Source: Microcaldota archaeon
GTDB taxonomy: Archaea; Micrarchaeota; Micrarchaeia; Anstonellales; SKW190
Direction of reading: 5' to 3'
Length of the DNA stretch: 40,081 nt
Assembly (NCBI GenBank): GCA_026414265.1
Contig: JAOAJI010000010.1
Coordinates: forward strand, 1 to 40,081
The position numbers were made by a program, and so were the translations under genes. Each line of letters begins with the position of its first letter. The stretch's first letter is position 1. Below, piece by piece: positions 32,948-40,081 of the stretch. Below the pieces are notes generated by a model, which was not told where the DNA came from, searched no databases, and worked only from the letters and a program-made list of their open reading frames with translations.

Positions 32948-34528
32948 ATGCCAAGATACATTGTAATAGTAGGCTCTATAATGTCTGGTTTAGGTAAAGG
33001 CGTTGTAACTGCTTCAATCTCGAAATTAATAAGCTCATTAGGATACAAAGTTTTACCGATTAAATTTGACGGCTATCTAAACGTAGACTGCGGTACTATG
33101 AACCCTTTTAGACACGGAGAGGTGTTTGTTCTTGAAGATGGTACAGAGTGTGACATGGATTTTGGAACTTATGAAAGATATTTAAATATTTCATTGAAAG
33201 GGGATTGCTCTATAACAGGAGGTAAAATCTTCCAAAAAGTGATTACAAAAGAAAGAAAAGGCGAATACCTAGGAAACGACGTACAATTCGTTCCTCATGT
33301 TACTAGGGAAATCCAAGAATGGATCAAGAATCTCGCAGAATCAGAAAAAGCAGATGTAGTAGTCATTGAAGTTGGTGGAACTGTAGGAGACATAGAAAAT
33401 GGTTACTTCTTAGAAGCTATGAGACAACTCTCGCTTAAAGAAAAAACTGTTTTTGTTCAACTTACTTTTGTTCCTGAAATTAACGGCGAACAAAAAACTA
33501 AACCAACACAGCATGCCAATAGACTTATAAATTCCCTTGGAATAAATCCCTCTATAATATTATGTAGGTCCTCAAAGCCATTAGAAAGGGACGCAAGACA
33601 AAAAATATCTTTGTTTTGCAACGTTGATGACGAAGACATATTCGACGATTATGACTTACAAACAATCTATGAACTCCCTATAGTACTACAAAAACAGAGT
33701 TTCATTGAAAGGATAGCTCAAAAACTTGACTTGAGGAAAACAGATGCAAATCTTGATAACTGGAAAAAATTGGTTGAAAGAATCAAGAATCCTGTTAAAA
33801 CTGTTAACATCGCAATGGTCGGGAAGTACACTAAGATCAAAGACGCTTATGTCAGCATTTTTGAAGCTTTTAACCATGTTTTGGCACACACTGGAATAAA
33901 GACTAACCTCAAAATGATTGAGAGTACTGACATCGAAGAAGGTAAAATCGATGTAAATACTTTAAAAAACTTTGAAGGTATTTTAGTACCTGGTGGCTTC
34001 GGTAAAAGAGGCATCGAAGGTAAAATCAAAGCCATTCAGTTTGCCAGAGAGAACAAAATTCCTTATCTTGGTTTGTGCCTGGGCCTGCAATTAATGGTCG
34101 TGGAATATGCAAGAAACGTGTGTAACCTCGAAGACGCTAACAGCACTGAATTTGACAAAGATACTAAACATCCTGTTATCTGTTTATTACCTGAGCAAAG
34201 AGACATCATTTACAAAGGCGGTACGATGCGATTAGGTAATTATGAATGTCTGATCAAGAAGGATACGATTGCATATTCTGCTTACCAGTCAGAAAAAATC
34301 GTTGAAAGGCACAGGCACAGATACGAGGTCAATCCTGAGTACGTGAAACTTCTTGAAGAGAAAGGATTAGTAATTTCCGGAACATCATTCAACAACAAAA
34401 TCGTTGAAATAGTCGAATGGAAAAATCAGTTCGGAATAGCAACACAAGCCCATCCAGAGCTTTCTTCAAAGCTCGAAAAACCTAATCCTTTATTTATGAT
34501 TTTTGTCAAAGAAGCTGCGAAAAAGTAA
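32948..34528 (+). CDS. pyrG: CTP synthase
   Basis: 526 residues from the ATG at 32948 (MPRYIVIVGSIMSGLGKG); an earlier start at 32840 would run back across the promoter and the sigma gene's start and is rejected. It makes CTP from UTP, ATP and glutamine. The amidoligase domain has GLGKGVVTASISKL, GTMNPFRHGEVFVLEDG, EVGGTVGDIENGYFLEA and the KTKPTQH substrate loop. The class I glutamine amidotransferase domain has VPGGFGKRG, the nucleophile region LGLCLGLQLM, and AHPE near the end. It is divergent from the sigma-factor gene. Confidence 0.97.
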   Translation: MPRYIVIVGSIMSGLGKGVVTASISKLISSLGYKVLPIKFDGYLNVDCGTMNPFRHGEVFVLEDGTECDMDFGTYERYLNISLKGDCSITGGKIFQKVITKERKGEYLGNDVQFVPHVTREIQEWIKNLAESEKADVVVIEVGGTVGDIENGYFLEAMRQLSLKEKTVFVQLTFVPEINGEQKTKPTQHANRLINSLGINPSIILCRSSKPLERDARQKISLFCNVDDEDIFDDYDLQTIYELPIVLQKQSFIERIAQKLDLRKTDANLDNWKKLVERIKNPVKTVNIAMVGKYTKIKDAYVSIFEAFNHVLAHTGIKTNLKMIESTDIEEGKIDVNTLKNFEGILVPGGFGKRGIEGKIKAIQFARENKIPYLGLCLGLQLMVVEYARNVCNLEDANSTEFDKDTKHPVICLLPEQRDIIYKGGTMRLGNYECLIKKDTIAYSAYQSEKIVERHRHRYEVNPEYVKLLEEKGLVISGTSFNNKIVEIVEWKNQFGIATQAHPELSSKLEKPNPLFMIFVKEAAKK

Positions 34529-34570
34529 AATTTTAAAAAGTTAAAGACGACATTCTTTTTGTGATCTTTT

Positions 34571-36772
34571 ATGGTTGAAGCACAAGCGCCTCCTATTTCT
34601 TCTTCAGGTAACAGAAGAACTCAAGTACCTGATAGCCACCAAAATGAATTATCTTTAGACAGTGTTATTTCATTGATCGAAAAAATTAAAGGTAGTCTTG
34701 GGCGACCAGAGAATCTAAGTGGAATTAAGAAGAATGCTTGGCAAGTACTAAACATGTTGAGCAACATTCTCAATAATAAAAATAATAAAGATACTATTAA
34801 TGGACTAGGTAACAACAAGCAGCCGTTCTTAAATGTTATGGTTCACACCGTAGCGAGAGTAGTGGCAGTACTTGAACTTTCTGGAGTTCAAATGAATTTA
34901 GATTCTATTTCAGTGCCTAATAATTTTAAAAATGCTGTAACAAGGAATAGAAGCTTACTTTCTCCAGGGCTTAATCAAGGAAGTGAAGATAAGGCAGGCA
35001 ACAATAATTTTGATGGTTTTCTAGAATTATTTAGAATTGAGAATAGATTAAAGCAGCTCGAAAACACGCTAGATTATGCAAGAAATAACCCTAAATCAGC
35101 GAGAAAGGTGATTATGGATTATGTCTATTTTTCGTCAGTAGTTCCACGAATAAGTGCATCAGTTAGGGTTGGAGCAACCCCTAGCAACCAACAACCTCAA
35201 CCTGGAGGTATTTCAGATGGAGCGCAAACGGATAGCTCTCGTCGTCCAGCAACCGTTACACGTGAATCACAAGTGGTGTTAAACGGCGGTATTATCAAAG
35301 TAAATGATAATGATGACATAACAAAAATTGCTCAACTCATTTCTACATCAAACGTGTCTTTTGTCGGTTATCATAGAACAAATAATGGAGAAATGTTGAT
35401 AATACAACAGAATAATAGAAACATAGGGATAGAATTTAAGTCATTAGGCCCTTCGGTGGTTGATCTAATTTACAAACTTCTTGAGACAGTAGAACAAATT
35501 TTGAGGTCATCCAACGATAAAAACAATCCAAACCAACAGATAAGTGGTGCCTTTACTTCTGATTTAATGCTAACATTATCTCTTAATGCTCATCATCTGA
35601 TAAGGAACACATTAGACTTTATTGAAAAATTAGGAAATAGTTGTATAAAAGATTATTCAAGGTCTAATATAAAGCAAAGAGTTGATACACTGAGGAATAC
35701 ATTACAATCGTTATTGAATCAATCAACAACCCCAGTACGAAACCAGCGAGATAGTGATAGGTCACAAGTACCTACATTACTCACTCAGAGAGTGAGTGAA
35801 GTTCTAAATCAAAACCAAGAGCTCAGAATTTCGTTTACATTAAAAAAAGATAATCATCGTCATGTGATTACTCTCATCGCCAGGAAAAGTCAAAATGGGA
35901 GTTACGAATTAAGTATTAGTTTGCCTCCTGGATTGGAAATTAATCAAAACAGTTTAAAACAAAAATTAGGAGAGTTACAAAATATGATAAATAATCCTCC
36001 AGATAGAGTACAAGGACTAACAGTACAAAAACTAGCAGAAAATTTCCACAAAATTTTATCAGATTTAGCTTCACAAGAAATAAATACTTATTTACCTGAT
36101 CTTACAAGAATGGATGCTAATGATTTACGCAACAGTAATACACCGCAGTTTTTCGTGAATTTTGAAATTAATCCTCAAAGCTCAAGAGATCGTTCTTCTA
36201 GTCGACCATCTTCTTCTGGCTTTTCAGTTGAATCAGGATATGCTGTTCAGGTTGTAAGTATAGCAGACCTAACATTTAGACAGAATCAATCAAACAATCA
36301 ACAGGTAATTATACCTTTCAAATCACTTTTGGATAAACCTAGTGGTGAGGCTAAGATAACTATTTCTTTGGAATTTCCCATAAATGATAACAATGTAATT
36401 CCTATAGATCTAACTATCACTAAAGATCAACTAGGTAAGTTGACAGTTTCTATAAGTTGTTCTAAAAGACGTTTATCATATGAGGAAATAAATCAAATCC
36501 GTGATAGTCTATCAAGAATAACTGATCAAGAAGGTAACTTCTTATTTAAAATAGAAGCTTATCAGTTGATATTAAATACTGAGTCAGTTAAAATTCAAAA
36601 TCTTACTAATCAACAAATTCATCAAAGATTTACATCTTATAACGATTTCCTTAATCCCTCAAATATAAAATACGAAGAAACAACACATACAGCCTCGTGG
36701 AGAGTAATGGAGCAAAACAATCCTCCTAATCTGATCCCAAATCAACAAGTAACAAAGAGCCAGAATAGTTAG
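34571..36772 (+). CDS. Large Asn/Gln/Ser-rich protein of unknown function (array gene 1)
   Basis: 733 residues with no signal peptide or transmembrane helix. A polar disordered N-terminus containing RRTQVP leads into a helical domain (SLDSVISLIEKIKG, then NAWQVLNMLSNIL), a plan shared with the next two genes. Folded alpha/beta segments alternate with low-complexity linkers (NNKNNKD, SRDRSSSRPSSSG). Two segments look like an internal duplication: about 415-500 (LRISFTLKKDNHRHVITL, GSYELSISLPPGL) and 590-680 (KITISLEFPINDNNVIP, GKLTVSISCSKRRL). The C-terminus is KSQNS. The ATG follows GTGATCTTTT, 42 bases after pyrG. Family not recognised. Confidence 0.78.
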   Translation: MVEAQAPPISSSGNRRTQVPDSHQNELSLDSVISLIEKIKGSLGRPENLSGIKKNAWQVLNMLSNILNNKNNKDTINGLGNNKQPFLNVMVHTVARVVAVLELSGVQMNLDSISVPNNFKNAVTRNRSLLSPGLNQGSEDKAGNNNFDGFLELFRIENRLKQLENTLDYARNNPKSARKVIMDYVYFSSVVPRISASVRVGATPSNQQPQPGGISDGAQTDSSRRPATVTRESQVVLNGGIIKVNDNDDITKIAQLISTSNVSFVGYHRTNNGEMLIIQQNNRNIGIEFKSLGPSVVDLIYKLLETVEQILRSSNDKNNPNQQISGAFTSDLMLTLSLNAHHLIRNTLDFIEKLGNSCIKDYSRSNIKQRVDTLRNTLQSLLNQSTTPVRNQRDSDRSQVPTLLTQRVSEVLNQNQELRISFTLKKDNHRHVITLIARKSQNGSYELSISLPPGLEINQNSLKQKLGELQNMINNPPDRVQGLTVQKLAENFHKILSDLASQEINTYLPDLTRMDANDLRNSNTPQFFVNFEINPQSSRDRSSSRPSSSGFSVESGYAVQVVSIADLTFRQNQSNNQQVIIPFKSLLDKPSGEAKITISLEFPINDNNVIPIDLTITKDQLGKLTVSISCSKRRLSYEEINQIRDSLSRITDQEGNFLFKIEAYQLILNTESVKIQNLTNQQIHQRFTSYNDFLNPSNIKYEETTHTASWRVMEQNNPPNLIPNQQVTKSQNS

Positions 36773-36825
36773 GATGTAATGTAATTAGGCCTCACAAATT
36801 TAATCGTTAATGTGAAAATGAATAT

Positions 36826-39675
36826 ATGCCTGAAAGATTTTCAGACACTCACACAACCTCAAAAAGACGAAGAGAGTTATCTACTGTTCCTAGACCAGTT
36901 GAGCAGTCAAGCCAGGCATTTCAACAAATATTATCACTAATTAATGAATTACTTAAAAGCTCCAGTGAACTTGTAAAGCAAAGAGCTACGCATGCACTGG
37001 CTATATTGGAGTACATGAAAAACGAATTAAGATTGAACAACGAGGTTCTTGAAAACATAGCTAAGTTTATAAAAGCAGTTTCTGGGAAATACAGCATAAG
37101 AAGAGACGACTTTGACAGCATCTATTTAATGGCTTCAGCAGTAGTTTACTTGTTCAACGATGTAAGGGTGCTAAAATTTAGAAACGTTAGAGATGATAGT
37201 TTAAATTCCCAAATCGCAGATTTTTTTACCGGATTATTTAGTGGCAGAAACTTCAACAGAGCTGTCGTTTATGCTAGGAAAATAGGATTATCTATATCTG
37301 CTTACGAGAGTATGATAACATCAGAAGTCGATAGAATTTCTTCAGAAATTGTGTCAATAACACAAAACAGAGACAGATTAAGGAGCCTATCGTCTCAGCT
37401 GATTTCAAGTATTAGAGGAGAATCTGATGTTACTTTTGGACAAACTATTTTATTTAATCTTGTGAGTGCTGTTGATCGTTCTTTGATAACTAATTCAAAC
37501 AACATAGACAATAGACAACTGTCTTTTTTTAGGAGAGATTACGGTGATTCAAACGCAATAGTTCAAGTTTCACTAGCGTCTTTTCAAGTTAATTCGATTT
37601 CATTAACTAACACCAGGACTTTTAGGGCTGTAAAGGAATTGGATAAACAAGTAGAAAAGATTTATCAAGAATTGAGCAAATTAGCCAAGCCTATACAGGA
37701 CTTGATTTATCAAATTTTATCTGAATTTTACAAAAAGATGTTCAATTCAGAGTTCAAAGCTGATTCAGAGCAATCAAAAAAATCTTTATTACGTGAAATT
37801 TTGTTTGTGTCTGTATTCGATCAGAGATACAGAGGTTTCTCTAGGTTCCTCGATTATATCAACTCTGAATTAAGCTCTGACAGTGTATCTTTCGTGCCTG
37901 AACTGAACAACTCTCCGAGGAATTCCTATTGGAGATTTAATGTACATGAGTCAGAAGATGATAGAATTACTAGATTAGTTTTTGGTCATCGATCGTTTGT
38001 TTCAAGCGGTATAAATCAACAATTAGGTATATTAGGCTCTGCAATAGTCGCTTTAGGAAAACGGATTCAGGATGAATTAGCTCAAAAGCTTCAGGAATTA
38101 TCAGCTAAGAGACAAGAAGTAATTAGAAAGATTAACGAAGATACGACAATGTCTGATGAAACAAAGAAAACTGCTTTGACAAATTTGGAGCAGATAACAG
38201 AGCTATCATATACTGTAATACGTTCTAGAATCTCTTCGATGATAGATAGGGCGTTTAATTTAAGCATAGATGATCAAGGTAATTTACAGGTAAACTCTGA
38301 TCTTAGTCGGTTCATGCAAAGAGTTTTCGATACTTCTGATTTGCCATTAAGTTTACTATTTTCTAAGAAACCTGATGAAATTTTGGCTATTCTTAGTAAT
38401 GGCCAAAGGTTCAGAAACTTCATTGGAAACTTTTCTGTAAATGGTTCAATTACGTACTCAGGAGCATTACCATCAGCTTTAGCACAGCAAGTAGATCCAA
38501 GTAATCATCGTGTAGTCTATGAACAAAAAGTTTCTGAAGTTAAGCCTGATGTTTCCTTAAATGACAGAGAAATAATTTTGAATCAAGTACCTGTCTCATC
38601 TCAAAAAATTGGCCCAAGGAACGAGCCTTACTATTGGTTTGAGTACGGTAGAAGTCTAGATCCTGATAAAATAGGAAATATATTTGGGTATTGTTCTTAT
38701 GTAGAAGGAAAACCTTTACCAGGAATATTAATCAGAATCAATAACGACGATTATTTAATTTCAATTCAAAAAAACCAAAATACAGACAATAACGACTATC
38801 CATATGAATTATTAATATATAAAAATGGTGAATTGATTAGAGATATAACTTATAAAATTCCAAAGTCTTTGATTTACAATAAAGTGACAAATTCGTATGA
38901 GATAGACATGCCAACTCTAACAAAAATTTTGAGTATGGTATTAGGTCATGGTAATTTCCAATTAATGGCTCAAGCTGCAAAGGAATACCTTTCGTTTAGA
39001 ATTAAGAAAGATGAGTTGACCAAAGGCGTGCCTTTGTTCATAGCTGAAGATTCAACAGTTTATTGTTTTTTGCGCTTAGATGAATCAACAAAAGAAATGG
39101 TTTTATATGACAGAAATTCTCCAAGCAGAGTGATCAAGTTGAGAGCTGATTCGTCCAGTATAAAGGATTCTTCAGGTAATGATTTGATTGATATAACAAT
39201 TCATAGAAGCGAACTAGAGAGAAATAGAGTCAGTGAAATCGTTAATATATCGTCCAAAGAAGTCAGTCCTGGTTTATCATCCATTCATATTCGAGGTTAT
39301 TCATCTCAAGCACAGATCAACTTAGAATTGGTTGATGTATCTCAGCATAGATTGAATTTGGAAATTTACAGAAAAGCAGACAATAAATACTACGTAAAAT
39401 TAAACAACCAAGAAATAGAAATAACAGAAGCAGTAAAACTATCTCAAGACCAATCTAGTATAGAGCTAGATTTACAAAAAATTATTGAAATAATTAAGAA
39501 AAATATCAATGAGACAATGTTTAATTTAGAGCAATTCGCGTCTGTAGTCATATTACATCAAGACACTAGAGTTGAAAAAAACTATTCAGAAGTACAAAAA
39601 ACAACAAAAGAAGTTCAAATTCAACCTATTTTTATCACTAAGAACATGCTTAATCCTTCAGGTCAAAATAGTTAG
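36826..39675 (+). CDS. Large soluble protein of unknown function (array gene 2)
   Basis: 949 residues with no signal peptide or membrane helix. A polar N-terminal tail with RRRELSTVP leads into the same helical plan (QILSLINELLK, then QRATHALAILEYMKN and IAKFIKAV). A long helical middle follows, with a likely coiled coil (about 405-465, LGKRIQDELAQKLQELSAKR). The C-terminal third is made of beta-rich units such as GILIRINNDDYLISIQKN and INLELVDVSQHRLNLEIYRK, each followed by a helix. The protein ends GQNS, echoing SQNS in the gene before. The ATG lies 53 bases after the previous stop, with GTGA about ten bases upstream. Function unknown. Confidence 0.78.
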   Translation: MPERFSDTHTTSKRRRELSTVPRPVEQSSQAFQQILSLINELLKSSSELVKQRATHALAILEYMKNELRLNNEVLENIAKFIKAVSGKYSIRRDDFDSIYLMASAVVYLFNDVRVLKFRNVRDDSLNSQIADFFTGLFSGRNFNRAVVYARKIGLSISAYESMITSEVDRISSEIVSITQNRDRLRSLSSQLISSIRGESDVTFGQTILFNLVSAVDRSLITNSNNIDNRQLSFFRRDYGDSNAIVQVSLASFQVNSISLTNTRTFRAVKELDKQVEKIYQELSKLAKPIQDLIYQILSEFYKKMFNSEFKADSEQSKKSLLREILFVSVFDQRYRGFSRFLDYINSELSSDSVSFVPELNNSPRNSYWRFNVHESEDDRITRLVFGHRSFVSSGINQQLGILGSAIVALGKRIQDELAQKLQELSAKRQEVIRKINEDTTMSDETKKTALTNLEQITELSYTVIRSRISSMIDRAFNLSIDDQGNLQVNSDLSRFMQRVFDTSDLPLSLLFSKKPDEILAILSNGQRFRNFIGNFSVNGSITYSGALPSALAQQVDPSNHRVVYEQKVSEVKPDVSLNDREIILNQVPVSSQKIGPRNEPYYWFEYGRSLDPDKIGNIFGYCSYVEGKPLPGILIRINNDDYLISIQKNQNTDNNDYPYELLIYKNGELIRDITYKIPKSLIYNKVTNSYEIDMPTLTKILSMVLGHGNFQLMAQAAKEYLSFRIKKDELTKGVPLFIAEDSTVYCFLRLDESTKEMVLYDRNSPSRVIKLRADSSSIKDSSGNDLIDITIHRSELERNRVSEIVNISSKEVSPGLSSIHIRGYSSQAQINLELVDVSQHRLNLEIYRKADNKYYVKLNNQEIEITEAVKLSQDQSSIELDLQKIIEIIKKNINETMFNLEQFASVVILHQDTRVEKNYSEVQKTTKEVQIQPIFITKNMLNPSGQNS

Positions 39676-39683
39676 TGATCCAA

Positions 39684-39697
39684 AAATTTATAAATTT
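39684..39697 (+). promoter_or_regulatory. TATA box of array gene 3
   Basis: AAATTTATAAATTT, itself a perfect palindrome, lies 35-48 bases upstream of the ATG at 39732. GAGGTG follows at ribosome-binding-site distance, so this array member has its own promoter. Confidence 0.5.
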
Positions 39698-39731
39698 CAA
39701 ATCAGTTAGCTTAGTGAATAGAGGTGTTTTT

Positions 39732-40081
39732 ATGGGCAGTCAAGAACCTGTTGTTGTAAATCCTCCTACTCAAGAGTCTCATAAGGCTACGCGTCCAAGT
39801 GCTGGAACTTCTGTGCCTCAGCCAGTGAGGAATCAAACACCACAAAGAAGACAGGTTCCTCAGCTGACAGTTCCACAAGGTAGAAGTAGAATAGATTCTT
39901 TACAGGAAGTGAGATATTTGCTCCAAAGTTATAGAAATGCTTATCGACACAGCCATGTAGTTCAACAAAGAGTTGACCTGGCTTTGCAAATATTACAGTG
40001 GATACAAAACAATTTTGATGAACAAACGAAGAGAAATTTCCTATCATTTTTGAGGGAAACATATGGAGATGGAAAAATAAG
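39732..40081 (+). CDS. Partial gene of the same array (array gene 3), runs off the window
   Basis: 116 codons are visible and the frame is open at the window end. The start ATG has GAGGTG upstream. A disordered Pro/Gln-rich tail (about 1-50, with QRRQVPQ) leads into a helical region (SLQEVRYLLQSYRN, then QQRVDLALQILQWIQNN and FLSFLRETYG). Its order and spacing match the N-termini of the two preceding genes. Probably a third paralog; its full size is unknown. Confidence 0.7.
   Translation, partial: MGSQEPVVVNPPTQESHKATRPSAGTSVPQPVRNQTPQRRQVPQLTVPQGRSRIDSLQEVRYLLQSYRNAYRHSHVVQQRVDLALQILQWIQNNFDEQTKRNFLSFLRETYGDGKI

Overview
The window reads as a piece of an AT-rich archaeal chromosome, most likely from a DPANN-type lineage (Woesearchaeota/Pacearchaeota-like is my guess; there is no rRNA to prove it). 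Archaeal signatures are an archaeal-type AlaRS and GluRS, Orc1/Cdc6, an RPA-like OB-fold protein, DUF655 next to KsgA/Dim1, cupin-type phosphoglucose isomerase, archaeal class I FBP aldolase, type 2 IPP isomerase, EndoQ, DUF424, a C/D box sRNA, and TATA-box promoters with GGTGA-type ribosome binding sites. The sequence is gene-dense. No gap without a gene exceeds about 170 bases, and I see no IS element, integrase or CRISPR.

Layout. 1-6454: the 3' part of a giant sequon-rich surface protein made of about 100-residue Cys-containing modules, a beta-helix and two DNRLRE-like domains, followed by a protein joining an ArlF/FlaF-like head to two of the same modules. 6501-11680: alaS, tRNA-Val(CAC), an OB-fold protein, a DsbA-like lipoprotein and a VTT membrane protein. 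11741-14468 (minus): DUF655, ksgA, a small helical protein and cupin PGI. 14582-17344: an NAD-dependent sugar epimerase cut by an in-frame TGA, a DPM-synthase-like glycosyltransferase and IPP isomerase. 17376-22769: GluRS, Orc1/Cdc6 with a winged-helix partner, an unknown gene and EndoQ. 22817-26288: a membrane-anchored surface protein, a C/D box sRNA, an ion transporter, an ATP-cone protein and tRNA-Val(UAC). 26350-29615 (minus): FBP aldolase, FBPase, RNase HII, a membrane protein and DUF424.

29754-40081 is the most unusual part. Two tandem paralogs of a family I do not recognise (signature RRPEY-N-DNNLFG) converge on a complete sigma-70-family RNA polymerase sigma factor. Sigma factors are bacterial proteins and exceptional in archaea. 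The sigma gene is divergent from pyrG across a spacer holding two perfect 14-bp palindromes. Downstream of pyrG lies an array of at least three large, soluble-looking, Gln/Asn/Ser-rich proteins that share an N-terminal plan and continue beyond the window. The sigma factor and the two unknown families are the best candidates here for an undescribed system.

How the genes may work together: the surface proteins are rich in N-glycosylation sequons and paired cysteines, and the window also carries a glycosyltransferase, a (broken) nucleotide-sugar epimerase and an exported thiol oxidoreductase that could serve them. FBP aldolase, FBPase and PGI form a gluconeogenic route to hexose phosphates that could feed glycan synthesis.
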